64,000 nt of DNA. Origin: Candidatus Latescibacterota bacterium. Its GTDB lineage: Bacteria > Latescibacterota > UBA2968 > UBA8231. Under the pieces are notes generated by a model, which was given only the letters and a program-made list of their open reading frames with translations, did no database searches and had not been told where the DNA came from. The stretch lies in the NCBI GenBank assembly GCA_022819745.1, contig JAJEGS010000021.1:208647-272646 (forward strand). The letters run 5' to 3'. Below, one piece after another: positions 9,197 to 18,144 of this stretch. Each line of letters opens with the position of its first letter. Positions within the stretch are counted from its first letter, which is position 1. A program made the position numbers and the translations under genes.

Positions 9197-11182
9197 ATGA
9201 TCACCAACTCCCTCGTACTACGACCGCTGTACAATTTTTGCGCCGCCCTTCTAATGCTGGGCACGGCCTGCTCCCAAGACCTCGATGACGACGCCTTAGA
9301 AAAGCACCTCCGCCTCACCCGCCAAAACCCCACCGCGCCGCCCGCGTACTACAATTTGGCCGTGGCTTATACGAAAGCCGGTCGCTACGACGAAGCCCAG
9401 CAAAACTACGCCAAAGCCCTCGACCTCGATCCAAACTATGCCCTCGCCCACGATGGCTTGGGGCTGTTGGCCCAACGGCGCGGTGCCTTGGACGAAGCCG
9501 CTACTCACTTTCAAAAAGCCCTTGACCTCGATTCCACCTTGGCTGCGACGAGCAATAATCTGGGCAATATTCACTACGAGGATGGAGCCTTAGAAAAAGC
9601 CGTCGCCTCGTATCAAGCGGCCGTGCGCCAAGCCCCAGAAGACATCGCGTTCTACATCAATCTCGCTCGTGCCCTGCGCGATCTGCGAGAATTTGATCAG
9701 GCGGTGGCCGTTCTGTTGCAGGCCGTTGATCGCGACCCATTTTCCCGGGAAGTCCACGCGGCTTTGGGTCATCTGTACGCCGAAGATTTTCGCGTTGAAG
9801 CCGCAATAGCCGCCTACGGCGAGGCCCTCCGCATTGCGCCCAGTGCCGACCTCCACATCCGCTTGGGCGATGTCTATACCCGCGTTGAAAAATTGGCCGA
9901 GGCGGTGCGCGAATACGAAAGCGCCTTGGAGTTGGACCAAGACAATGCCGAAGCTCGTTACAAGTTGGGTGCTATCTATGCCACCCAGCAGCGCATTCCC
10001 GAAGCAGTAGCTTTAGCTGAAAAAGCCGTCGCACTGGATTCGACCCAGACGGCGGCCCTGCAGCTCTTGGCGCGGCTGTACGTCAATCAAGGTTTTTACG
10101 ACAAAGCCGAAAGAGCACTGTTGCAAGCTATTGAAACGGACCCCAGCTTGATGGAAGCCCGCAGCGAACTCGGGGCGCTCTACATCCGCCAAACCCAGTA
10201 CCAAAAAGCCGAAGCTATCTTAAAAGAAGCCGTGGAAAAGGATCCACAGCACGGCGAGTCTTGGCGTCAGTTGGGTCTGCTCTACAGCGAATTGAATCGT
10301 CCCGAGGAAGCGGCCAAGATGCTGCGCCAAGTTCTCGCCATTAGTCCCTTACATCCGGAAGCCCTCTACAACTTAGCTAACGTGCTCCTCGCTCTTGGCC
10401 AAACGACCGAGGCCGAGCGCCTGCAAAACCGCTTTGAACGCCTCGGACGTCTCCACGACCACATCAATCAGCTACAGCAGACCCTCGACGCTACTCCGGC
10501 CAACGTCACAGTTCGTTTGCGCTTGGCGCGTGCTTATCTCGCGCTCCGGCAGTGGGAAAAAGCCGAAGCCCAGTACCGGTTGCTGCTCGCCAGTGCGCCC
10601 ACCCATTTGGAGGCGCGCCTCCAGCTAAGCGGCCTCTACGCCCAGCACGGCAAGCTGGCTAGGGCACTGCGGGTGTGCGAAGAGGCCCTAGCGCACAGTC
10701 CCCCGGACTCGGCCCGCTATAAAATTTACTTTGCGCTCGGTCATCTCTACCACGCACAGGGCCGTATTGAGGAGGCCGAGGCCGCCTTAGAGCGCACGTT
10801 GGCACTAGCGCCTACCCATGCCCAAGCCTATAACAATTTGGGCAATCTCTACCTAGCAAAGAACGATCTTCAACAGGCGGCGACGGCCTACCAAAAGGCG
10901 CTTGAGGTAGCGCCCGACTTTGCCGAAGCCCATTACAACTTGGGCCACCTCTATGCCCAACAGAAGGCCCATGCCAAGGCAGAGCGCCAGTACCAAGCCG
11001 CTCTGCGTGCGGATTCTACTTACGCCAGAGCGCATTATGCACTTGGCGCTCTCTACCAAGAGGCGGCGCAACCCCGCCAAGCCATCCGCGCGTACAAGCA
11101 TTTTCTCGCGCAGTGGCGGGGCGATCCCCGTCTAACCCAATCTGCTCAAGAGGCGTTAGCACGACTGGCAGATTCCCAGTAG
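9197..11182 (+). CDS. Exported TPR-repeat protein, probable lipoprotein
   Basis: This 661-residue protein consists of about 15 tetratricopeptide repeats (signatures such as AYNNLGNLYLAKNDLQQAATAY and AHYALGALYQEAAQPRQA, shown in part). The N-terminus has a hydrophobic segment followed by LMLGTACSQ, a near-lipobox, so membrane anchoring through a lipidated cysteine is likely though not canonical. I chose ATG 9197 over the upstream TTG 9191 because AAGGAG at 9185-9190 then has 6-base spacing. TPR arrays are protein-protein scaffolds. Its position directly behind a CRTAC1-type protein resembles other genomes where TPR and ASPIC/UnbV modules are linked or fused, as in the 770-residue protein at 13877. 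Confidence 0.85.
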   Translation: MITNSLVLRPLYNFCAALLMLGTACSQDLDDDALEKHLRLTRQNPTAPPAYYNLAVAYTKAGRYDEAQQNYAKALDLDPNYALAHDGLGLLAQRRGALDEAATHFQKALDLDSTLAATSNNLGNIHYEDGALEKAVASYQAAVRQAPEDIAFYINLARALRDLREFDQAVAVLLQAVDRDPFSREVHAALGHLYAEDFRVEAAIAAYGEALRIAPSADLHIRLGDVYTRVEKLAEAVREYESALELDQDNAEARYKLGAIYATQQRIPEAVALAEKAVALDSTQTAALQLLARLYVNQGFYDKAERALLQAIETDPSLMEARSELGALYIRQTQYQKAEAILKEAVEKDPQHGESWRQLGLLYSELNRPEEAAKMLRQVLAISPLHPEALYNLANVLLALGQTTEAERLQNRFERLGRLHDHINQLQQTLDATPANVTVRLRLARAYLALRQWEKAEAQYRLLLASAPTHLEARLQLSGLYAQHGKLARALRVCEEALAHSPPDSARYKIYFALGHLYHAQGRIEEAEAALERTLALAPTHAQAYNNLGNLYLAKNDLQQAATAYQKALEVAPDFAEAHYNLGHLYAQQKAHAKAERQYQAALRADSTYARAHYALGALYQEAAQPRQAIRAYKHFLAQWRGDPRLTQSAQEALARLADSQ

Positions 11183-11200
11183 AGCAGGCCCATAGATAGC

Positions 11201-11219
11201 GGTCATTCCACGACCGCGC
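11201..11219 (+). other. Small hairpin between TPR gene and tsx-like gene
   Basis: GCGGTC and GACCGC pair perfectly around a 7-base loop. There is no T-tract, so it is not a convincing intrinsic terminator; it could be an RNA-stability hairpin. Confidence 0.3.
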
Positions 11220-11253
11220 TACATTGTTGCAACGAGGAGAAACGAGGATAACA

Positions 11254-12021
11254 ATGAGAACAGCATTCGCCGGCATTTTCTTAGTCGCGCTGCTAGCCAC
11301 CGAGGCGGCAGCCTTCTCGCAAACCGAGTTCCATCTGCAGTACGGCAAACACAAGAATCCATTCTCGTCAGCCGAGCAACAGACTCTTGTCTTTACCGTG
11401 CAACAGGCTGCGGGATGGAAGTTGGGGGATAGCTTCTTCTTTATCGACTACCTCGATGACGACGAGCGCGACGGTTTCAACGATCGAGATTTCTACGGCG
11501 AGTGGTCTCCAACCCTGAGTTTTGGCAAGCTGGCCAACAGGGAATTGCGCGTCGGCCCCATTCGGGATTTTGCCCTGATTGCTGGGATCAACGTCAGCGG
11601 CGACGACAACGTCGTGAAATACCTGCCCGGTCTGCGGGCCTCTTGGGACCTGCCGGGATTCCTGTTCCTGAATACGGACCTGACGGCCTATATAGATGAC
11701 AACATTGGCGGCGAAGGCGGTGCCCCCAAAACTGACAACAGCTTCCTACTGAACGTCAATTGGGCCTTGCCCATCAATGTTGGCAGTCTGTCTCTGGCGA
11801 TTGTCGGTCATGCCGAGTACTTGGGCGGTCGCACCAACGAATTTGGTGAAGAAGTCAAAAGTTCCATTCTCTCTCAGCCGCAGTTTACTTGGGATCTAGG
11901 CAAAGTGGTCGGAGCGCCCAATCAGCTCATGGTCGGCATTGAATACCAGTACTGGCTCAACAAGCTCGGAACGGACGAAGATGAGAGTACGGCCCAGTTG
12001 TTGGTGGTATGGCGTCTCTGA
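11254..12021 (+). CDS. Tsx-like outer-membrane nucleoside channel
   Basis: The 255-residue protein has a clear signal peptide (MRTAFAGIFLVALLATEAAA, cleaved before FSQ). The mature part alternates polar and hydrophobic residues in beta-barrel fashion. It contains the family hallmarks GWKLGDSFFFIDY and FYGEWSPTLSFGKL, as in Tsx/OmpK nucleoside-specific channels (Channel_Tsx). ATG 11254 follows GAGGA with good spacing; the TTG at 11224 is upstream of that site. The next gene, 110 bases downstream on the same strand, is an NCS2 nucleobase permease, so outer- and inner-membrane steps of nucleoside or nucleobase uptake appear to be paired. The protein ends in WRL rather than a terminal aromatic residue. 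Confidence 0.75.
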   Translation: MRTAFAGIFLVALLATEAAAFSQTEFHLQYGKHKNPFSSAEQQTLVFTVQQAAGWKLGDSFFFIDYLDDDERDGFNDRDFYGEWSPTLSFGKLANRELRVGPIRDFALIAGINVSGDDNVVKYLPGLRASWDLPGFLFLNTDLTAYIDDNIGGEGGAPKTDNSFLLNVNWALPINVGSLSLAIVGHAEYLGGRTNEFGEEVKSSILSQPQFTWDLGKVVGAPNQLMVGIEYQYWLNKLGTDEDESTAQLLVVWRL

Positions 12022-12131
12022 ATGACGGAGGCTTTTGGCGCGAGTTGCACAATCGTCGCATATTTTCCGGGGCAATGATATAGACCTCGCAGGCTTGGCA
12101 GTGCAACCTGACTGAAAGGGTAAATTTATCA

Positions 12132-13859
12132 ATGGCGCAAGTAAATGAATACATCCGCTACGAGCCGGACGAGCGCCCTCCCCACTCCATCGCCGCTGGG
12201 GTTGGCTTTCAGGCCGCGGTAGTCATCATCGCGCCGGTGGTGCTCAGCGCGATCATTATTGGCCGGGCGGCCAACCAGCCGGAGAGTTACCTGACTTGGG
12301 TCGCCTTCGCGGCGCTGCTGATCAGTGGAACGAGCACGGTTCTGCAAGCGGTGCGGGTCGGGCGGATCGGGGCCGGGCACGTGCTCGTCATGGGTACCTC
12401 CGGTGCCTTCATCGCGGTCTGCATCACGGCACTGGTGCAGGGCGGACCGTCCCTGATGGCGAGCTTGATCGTGGTCTCGTCGCTGTTTCAGTTTGCCCTA
12501 GCTGCGCGGCTTTCGCTATTGCGCCGGATCCTCACACCGATTGTCTCCGGCACGGTGATCATGCTGATCGCCGTCACGGTCATGCCGATCGTGTTCGGCT
12601 TGCTGACGGATGTGCCCGAGGGTACGCCGTCGGCCGCTGCTCCGACTGCGGCTGGCGCGACGCTCGCTACTCTTGTGGTGTTGGCGCTGTGCGCCCCGGG
12701 GGCTTGGCGACTGTGGGCACCGCTCATCAGTATTGCGGTGGGTTGCGCTGTGGCAGCTCCCTTTGGACTGTTCAACATTCAGCCAGTAATCGACGCGCCT
12801 TGGATCGGTTTTCCCGATGGCGCGTGGCCGGGATTGGACCTGACGTTCAGTGCAGAATTCTGGGCGCTGCTGCCGGCGTTTGTGGTCGTAACCTTGGTAG
12901 GTGCGATTGAGACCATTGGCGACGGCATTGCCATTCAACGGGTCTCGCGGCGTCGGCCGCGGGCAACTGATTTTCGCTTGGTCCAAGGCGCTCTCAACGC
13001 CGATGGGACGGGCAACCTGTTGTCCGGGCTGCTCGGGGCACCCCCCAACACGACCTACTCAACCAGCATATCGCTCGCCGAGCTCACCGGGGTTGCCGCG
13101 CGCCGCGTTGGGGTGTATGTCGGGGCCATCTTTGCGGTGCTGTCCTTATCGCCCAAGGTGACGGCCCTGCTGATTGCGATTCCCAATCCCGTGGGCGCGG
13201 CCTATGTAACCCTGCTAATAGGCATACTTTTCGTGCAGGGTATGAAGCTGGTCGTTGAGAGCGGCCTCAATAGCCGCAAGGCCGTGGTGGTGGGGCTGTC
13301 GTTTTGGATTGGGGTGGGCTTTCAGAATCAGGTGATCTTTGCCGACTTACTGGGCAAGACATGGGGCACCTTGCTTGGCAACGGCATGACCGCTGGGGGT
13401 ATTGCCGCGATTTTGCTGACTGCGTTTATGGAGTTGACGGCTCCGCGCCGCCGACGTCTAGAGGTCGAGTTAGCTGTTGCCTCGCTATCCAAGATCGACG
13501 AGTTCCTCCGCGCCTTTGCCGCGAAAATCGGCTGGGACGATCCGGCGACCGAGCGGCTGTGCGCTGCCGGAGAAGAGACGTTGGCGATTCTGGCGCAACA
13601 AGCTGAGGACGATGCGGCCAACGGACGGCACTTGATCCTCACCGCACGGCCCGCCGAAGGGGCGGTGGAACTGGAATTTTTGGCGACTGCTGCGGGAGAA
13701 AACCTCGAAGACCGGCTGGCGTATTTGAGCGAACAGCCCGAGATAATAGACGAAGGCGAGATTTCGTTCCGGCTGTTGCGGCACTACGCCTCTGCGGTGC
13801 GGCACCAGAAATACCACGACTTAGATATCATTGCGGTGCAGGTCGAGCGCACGCCTTAG
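12132..13859 (+). CDS. NCS2-family nucleobase:cation symporter with C-terminal anti-sigma-like domain
   Basis: Residues about 15-435 form 12-14 membrane helices of the xanthine/uracil permease family (NCS2). Visible are the substrate-region stretch VTLVGAIETIGDGIAIQRVS and the NADGTGNLLSGLLGAPPNTT loop, which matches the conserved DG-NLLSGLxGxxPxTT family motif. Residues about 440-575 are soluble and resemble a HATPase_c_2 (anti-sigma/serine-kinase) domain: the LCAAGEETLAILAQQ segment aligns with the N-box region, but the usual asparagine is absent, so ATP binding is doubtful. Likely role: proton- or sodium-driven uptake of purines or pyrimidines that enter through the Tsx-like porin encoded upstream. 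The fused tail may sense or regulate; that is inference. Confidence 0.85.
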   Translation: MAQVNEYIRYEPDERPPHSIAAGVGFQAAVVIIAPVVLSAIIIGRAANQPESYLTWVAFAALLISGTSTVLQAVRVGRIGAGHVLVMGTSGAFIAVCITALVQGGPSLMASLIVVSSLFQFALAARLSLLRRILTPIVSGTVIMLIAVTVMPIVFGLLTDVPEGTPSAAAPTAAGATLATLVVLALCAPGAWRLWAPLISIAVGCAVAAPFGLFNIQPVIDAPWIGFPDGAWPGLDLTFSAEFWALLPAFVVVTLVGAIETIGDGIAIQRVSRRRPRATDFRLVQGALNADGTGNLLSGLLGAPPNTTYSTSISLAELTGVAARRVGVYVGAIFAVLSLSPKVTALLIAIPNPVGAAYVTLLIGILFVQGMKLVVESGLNSRKAVVVGLSFWIGVGFQNQVIFADLLGKTWGTLLGNGMTAGGIAAILLTAFMELTAPRRRRLEVELAVASLSKIDEFLRAFAAKIGWDDPATERLCAAGEETLAILAQQAEDDAANGRHLILTARPAEGAVELEFLATAAGENLEDRLAYLSEQPEIIDEGEISFRLLRHYASAVRHQKYHDLDIIAVQVERTP

Positions 13860-13876
13860 AGGTGAGCCGACCGGTG

Positions 13877-16189
13877 TTATTCGTGCTGATGGTGCTCGGC
13901 CCGTTTGGGATGTTCGACGGCGAATTTAAAAGAGGGGAATGCTAAAATCTCCAGTTCGTCTCGTCCCTCAGTGACCCGGATGATCGCGTTCGATGGCACT
14001 TTGTCGAACACCTGCTCCCTGTCACTTTTCGGCCAGAAAACCGCTAGCTGCGCCACTCGCTCGGCTGAACCCAACCCCACGTACTGACGCAGTGGATTGC
14101 CGCCAAAACTGCCGCCGCTGCCGACCCACCGGTACAGCGACCGCCTTTGGCCTCCCTCCACCACATCGACCCGTAGCTGCGTCCCGATCCCCGATCGATT
14201 CGACTCTACCCCTATTACCTCAATAGCTAGCCAGCCGTGGCCGAACCCTGGGTTCTCATATAGCACATCGGCGAAGCCGTCGCCGCGATAGGCCCCGCCC
14301 ATCTGCTCGAATATATCCACATCGCCATCGTGATCCACATCGGCAAATACGACCCCATGCCCCTTCTGCAGATGCCCCAACCCGCTGGCAAAAGTCACAT
14401 CGACAAAGCGCTGACCCGCTTGGTTCCAATACAGCACATTGGGCATCAGCTCGGCGTAATCGGTGTCGCCGGTGCCCAAGTAGAAATCCAAAAAACCATC
14501 GTGGTCTAAATCGCCAAAGTTGGCTCCCATAGGTTTGGTTGGCTGCGCGAGGTGGCGGTCTTGGGACACGTCCACAAAGCCGCCTTGGCCATCGCCGCGA
14601 TACAGCCGCGCCTGTTCTACGGACACTGAGTGGCCCAAATGCGCGGCGGCGATGTCGGCGATGGTGGCCGAGTATGCAGCGACGAACAGGTCGAGGTGGC
14701 CGTCGTTGTCGAAGTCCCAAAACCAGGCTGGAAAGCTAGCCCGGGGGGAAACGACGCCGAGGGTGGGAGCCATATCGGCGAAGGTGCCGTCGCCTTGATT
14801 GCGGTAGAGCCGGTTGGGCTGCCCGAGATTGGACACGTATAGATCGGGCCAGCGATCCCCGTCGTAGTCGCCCCAGACGACGGCTTTGGCGTGGGCGTAT
14901 TGGTCAACGCCAGCGGCGGGAGCCACATCGGCGAAGGTGCCGTCGCCTCGGTTTTGAAAGAGTTGGCCGGGGGCTACAAAGGTGTCGGTGGTTTCATTGC
15001 CGATGTAGAGGTCGAGATCGCCGTCGAGGTCGTAGTCGGCCCAAGCGGCGGTTTGGGTTGGGTAGTGGTCTTGTCCCAGACCGGCGGCAAAGGTCGCGTC
15101 GAAGAAGGTGCCATCGCCTGCATTCCGCAGCAGCGAATTGGGATGCTGGCCATGCTCGCCGAACCAAGCCCCGCGCAGGACCAAGAGGTCGAGGTGGCCG
15201 TCGTTGTCGTAGTCAGCTTGCACTAAGTTGAGTCCGCCCAACAGCCCGTTGAGGTTGGCCTCCTCGGTGCGGTCTGCAAAGGTGCCGTCCCCCCCATTGC
15301 GGAAAAAGCGCAGTTGTCCGGCCAAATCCGATGTCGAGACGAAGAAATCGAGATACCCGTCGCCGTCGAAGTCGTCGGCCACGGCCCCGCCAGAAAGGCT
15401 GAAGGTGTCCAGTCCGAGCGCAGGAGCCACATTGACCCAGCGCGGGAACGCCGCTTGGGACTCAAAGGCTGCGGGGGGAATCCGATGAGCGGGCGGCACT
15501 CCCTCGGGGTACTCCCCCAAGGTCATATAGGCGATGTTGAGCAGCCAGCGGGCACTTAGGCGTAGGCGCTCCTCTGCGGCGGTATTATCGAGCACGGCTT
15601 GGAAGTAGGGGATGGCTTGGCTCGATCCTTCGGGGAGGGTGTGGAAGCCGCCGGGGCGAATGGGCAGGATGCAGTGCTCGGCGCTGGGGTTGAGGACGCA
15701 GTTTTGGGTTTCCCCTAAGCGCAGCCACGCCAGCCCTAGGCGGAAGTGTATCTCATTTACTACCTGAGCAGGGACCGAGTGTTGGCCCGCGAGCATCTCT
15801 TCGGCCGCGGTGAGATACTCTATGGCACGGCGTTCCCGCCCCAAGAAGAGTTCGGCGATCCCGAGGCGAAAATGGAGGCGAATTCGGTCTTGGATGGGGG
15901 CTGCATCGGTCAGCGCCTGCAACTGATCTTCTAACTGTCGTAGCTGACCTTCGCCTTGATAGGGATTCTCGTCGAGATTTTGTGCGCGAACCTCCGCCAA
16001 AAGGGCCACCATTTTTCGATGGCTTTCCTCTTGCGAGAGCGAGGCGGCGTGGCTAGCCGAAATTGCGAACAGGAAGGGCAGCACATAAGACATGAATGGT
16101 TGCGAGATGCCCATGTTTCGAAGAGGCGCGTCCTTGGGTTTTGCTAGGGGCTCTAAGTCCATGCATCGCTCCCTAGGCTGCTTTCTCAT
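13877..16189 (-). CDS. Exported CRTAC1-type FG-GAP protein with N-terminal helical TPR-like region
   Basis: The 770-residue protein carries a hydrophobic export segment (PFMSYVLPFLFAISASHA) about 30-48 residues in. A helical, TPR-like region spans about 55-245, FG-GAP/VCBS calcium loops span about 255-640 (DFDGDGYLDFFVS, DYDLDGDLDLYIGN, DVDHDGDVDIFEQ), and the ASPIC/UnbV module lies about 650-745. The start at 16189 overlaps the stop of the upstream gene by ATGA, suggesting translational coupling. A second start 9 codons in (MDLEPL) has AGGGAG six bases upstream and would shorten the long pre-signal region. The function is unknown; the architecture combines in one chain what the 6613/9197 gene pair encodes separately. 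Confidence 0.82.
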   Translation of the reverse strand: MRKQPRERCMDLEPLAKPKDAPLRNMGISQPFMSYVLPFLFAISASHAASLSQEESHRKMVALLAEVRAQNLDENPYQGEGQLRQLEDQLQALTDAAPIQDRIRLHFRLGIAELFLGRERRAIEYLTAAEEMLAGQHSVPAQVVNEIHFRLGLAWLRLGETQNCVLNPSAEHCILPIRPGGFHTLPEGSSQAIPYFQAVLDNTAAEERLRLSARWLLNIAYMTLGEYPEGVPPAHRIPPAAFESQAAFPRWVNVAPALGLDTFSLSGGAVADDFDGDGYLDFFVSTSDLAGQLRFFRNGGDGTFADRTEEANLNGLLGGLNLVQADYDNDGHLDLLVLRGAWFGEHGQHPNSLLRNAGDGTFFDATFAAGLGQDHYPTQTAAWADYDLDGDLDLYIGNETTDTFVAPGQLFQNRGDGTFADVAPAAGVDQYAHAKAVVWGDYDGDRWPDLYVSNLGQPNRLYRNQGDGTFADMAPTLGVVSPRASFPAWFWDFDNDGHLDLFVAAYSATIADIAAAHLGHSVSVEQARLYRGDGQGGFVDVSQDRHLAQPTKPMGANFGDLDHDGFLDFYLGTGDTDYAELMPNVLYWNQAGQRFVDVTFASGLGHLQKGHGVVFADVDHDGDVDIFEQMGGAYRGDGFADVLYENPGFGHGWLAIEVIGVESNRSGIGTQLRVDVVEGGQRRSLYRWVGSGGSFGGNPLRQYVGLGSAERVAQLAVFWPKSDREQVFDKVPSNAIIRVTEGRDELEILAFPSFKFAVEHPKRAEHHQHE

Positions 16190-17937
16190 AAGGGAAACGC
16201 AAACGTCGGCCCATTGGTATACCGACGCATCCCGATCTCCAATGTCTCCCCAGCCCCTGGCGCTAGCTCCACTGCAAAGGACGAGTCATCTATTGCGGTT
16301 TCCTTCCCGCCCACGCGCACGCTCGTAAACTGGTGCTCGGCGTAGGCTCCGCCCTGCACGATTACTGCGCGTCCGGCTACTGGATCTGTGTTTACCAGAG
16401 TCAGCGTCATGGAGTCGGTGCCGAGCCGTTCCACTAGCGCCCCTACGCCCTCGGGCATTCCCGCCCGCCCAGCCTGCGGATCGAAGTAGCGCACTCGGCA
16501 GTGCAGCGGCGAGCCGTGGCGCGGCGTCAGCCCGCCCAACATGAGTTGGGTTAGTCCGCCCGGAATGGCCGGATTGAATGGGTTGGGATTGTCCGACAGT
16601 CGGGTGTCTGGCGTCGTTGGGTCGCGGCGCACCTTCTCCATTTGCGTGCGGAGGCGGGCAAAGTCGGCCTGTAGCGCCGCTTCCGGGTAGGTGGAGTCGC
16701 GTCCCTCCAAGAAGCCGAACCAGCCGCTGTCTGCGTTTAGCCGGCTCAGATCGGCCCGGTCCATCGACCAGTAGTACACCTCTTGCGCTCCCTGTGCGTA
16801 CTTTGCCGATTGGAACTCGTACCAGCCTTCGTCTCCGTGCATATGCGGGTACATCATTTGCCCGTCGATTTCTTTTCCGTTGGCATTGATTTTGTCGATC
16901 ATCTGTCGCCACACATCGACGAACTTCTGCTCGCCCGACAGCAACAGCGCGTTGCCAAAGCCCGAAATCCCCAACCCGTGCGTGTTGCGGCTGGACATTT
17001 CCCCGGTCTGGGGCACTTCAACGGTAAAGGCCCAGCCGTAACACCCTCCGTACCACTTGCCATCGCACTCGCCGCCGATGGTCCCATCGAGTCCGATATT
17101 GGTCGGGATGATCCCGTCGTTGGCCAGCGTGCGCTGCCGCCAGGCTTCGACGTATTCGAGTACCCAGTCCTTGTACTGGCCCTCGCCCGTCAGCGCGTAC
17201 GCGTTCAGTCCCAAGGCCGTCGCCACCATGTTCTGCGGATGGTCGCCGACGACATCGGTGTAGTCTTTGAAGTGGGCCAGCATCTCCTCGAAGTTGCGCT
17301 CTCCGTGCAGGGGAATGAAGCGCTCCTGCACCTCGTCGAGCGGATCGCCGGCCCAATCGAGCGCCGTGGCCTTGCGCAGCAGCGGGCCGCGGCTGCCGTT
17401 GAACAGGCTCTTGATGATTTTGCGTTCCGGATCGTAGTTGGGTGCCTGGGGATCGTCGCCCATGTAAAATCCGGCGAAGCGCCGCACCCGCTGCTCAAAG
17501 GCTTGTTCGCGTGGATTCATCAAGCCGTGCAGGTTGAACGTCGTCAGTCCTTCTCCGTTGTGTACCCAATCGAACATCACTGGGAATTCGCGGTAGTACA
17601 TCCCGTCCCGGGTAAAGGGCACTTCCGTGGTCTTGGCCTCGGTGTATTGCTTGAGATGCCCCTCCCAAGCTAACTGGCACATATCGTACAGATGGGCTCC
17701 ACCTCCTAGCACGTAGAGCACGGGCCAGTGGACTAGGTTCTCGATGGCGTCGTCCGGCCCGTCGTTGCCGCCCCAGCGCGGGATGCACTCCAAATATCCC
17801 CGCTCGTCGAAGTATTTGTCGAAGAATTCTGTGCATCCCCTCGTTTGCGCTCGAATCAGTTCCCACTCCAGCAGCGCCCAAGCAGGCGGCGGCATTGGCG
17901 TGTCAATGGCGATGGCGCGGGGATTTAGATAACTCAT
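16186..17937 (-). CDS. Conserved hypothetical protein, possible alpha/alpha-barrel glycosidase-like
   Basis: The 583-residue protein has no signal peptide. The first ~430 residues are rich in aromatic-, Trp- and His-containing helices (ECIPRWGGNDGPDDAIENLV, GDHPQNMVATALGLNAYALT, CYGWAFTVEVPQTGEMSSRN), a pattern typical of (alpha/alpha)6 barrels in glycosidases and polysaccharide lyases. The last ~100 residues look like a beta-sandwich. I recognise no specific family or catalytic residues, so the enzyme role is a guess. AAGGAG lies 7 bases before the ATG at 17937. It is divergent from the PhyH operon at 18145 and translationally overlaps the CRTAC1 gene downstream, so a role in uptake or processing of a complex substrate is possible. 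Confidence 0.6.
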   Translation of the reverse strand: MSYLNPRAIAIDTPMPPPAWALLEWELIRAQTRGCTEFFDKYFDERGYLECIPRWGGNDGPDDAIENLVHWPVLYVLGGGAHLYDMCQLAWEGHLKQYTEAKTTEVPFTRDGMYYREFPVMFDWVHNGEGLTTFNLHGLMNPREQAFEQRVRRFAGFYMGDDPQAPNYDPERKIIKSLFNGSRGPLLRKATALDWAGDPLDEVQERFIPLHGERNFEEMLAHFKDYTDVVGDHPQNMVATALGLNAYALTGEGQYKDWVLEYVEAWRQRTLANDGIIPTNIGLDGTIGGECDGKWYGGCYGWAFTVEVPQTGEMSSRNTHGLGISGFGNALLLSGEQKFVDVWRQMIDKINANGKEIDGQMMYPHMHGDEGWYEFQSAKYAQGAQEVYYWSMDRADLSRLNADSGWFGFLEGRDSTYPEAALQADFARLRTQMEKVRRDPTTPDTRLSDNPNPFNPAIPGGLTQLMLGGLTPRHGSPLHCRVRYFDPQAGRAGMPEGVGALVERLGTDSMTLTLVNTDPVAGRAVIVQGGAYAEHQFTSVRVGGKETAIDDSSFAVELAPGAGETLEIGMRRYTNGPTFAFPL

Positions 17938-18068
17938 GGATTGCTCCTTTTTGGTAAATAGGTTGTGTGCGTCTGTCGGTACGATTTGGCACCGGTCAAA
18001 CTGCGGGATTCGCGCCCCGTAATGAGCATCATAGCCAGCGCAGGGTCAACCAAACGCCGCTCGTTTCG

Positions 18069-18097
18069 TTGACAAAGAGCCTGTCGCGCAATATGTA
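18069..18097 (+). promoter_or_regulatory. Sigma70-like promoter for the four-PhyH operon
   Basis: TTGACA (18069-18074, consensus) and TATGTA (18092-18097) are spaced by exactly 17 bases. The predicted transcript start (about 18104) lies downstream of the in-frame TTG at 18100, which supports the ATG at 18145 as the true start of the first gene. Confidence 0.6.
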
Positions 18098-18144
18098 TTT
18101 TGCCAGCCGACGACCGCAATGCACACAGGAGTTCTGCGAAAAAC

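Noticed and set aside
18100..18144. TTG start for the first PhyH gene
   Set aside because: It lies inside the predicted promoter region just after the -10 box; the extra 15 residues match no family sequence.
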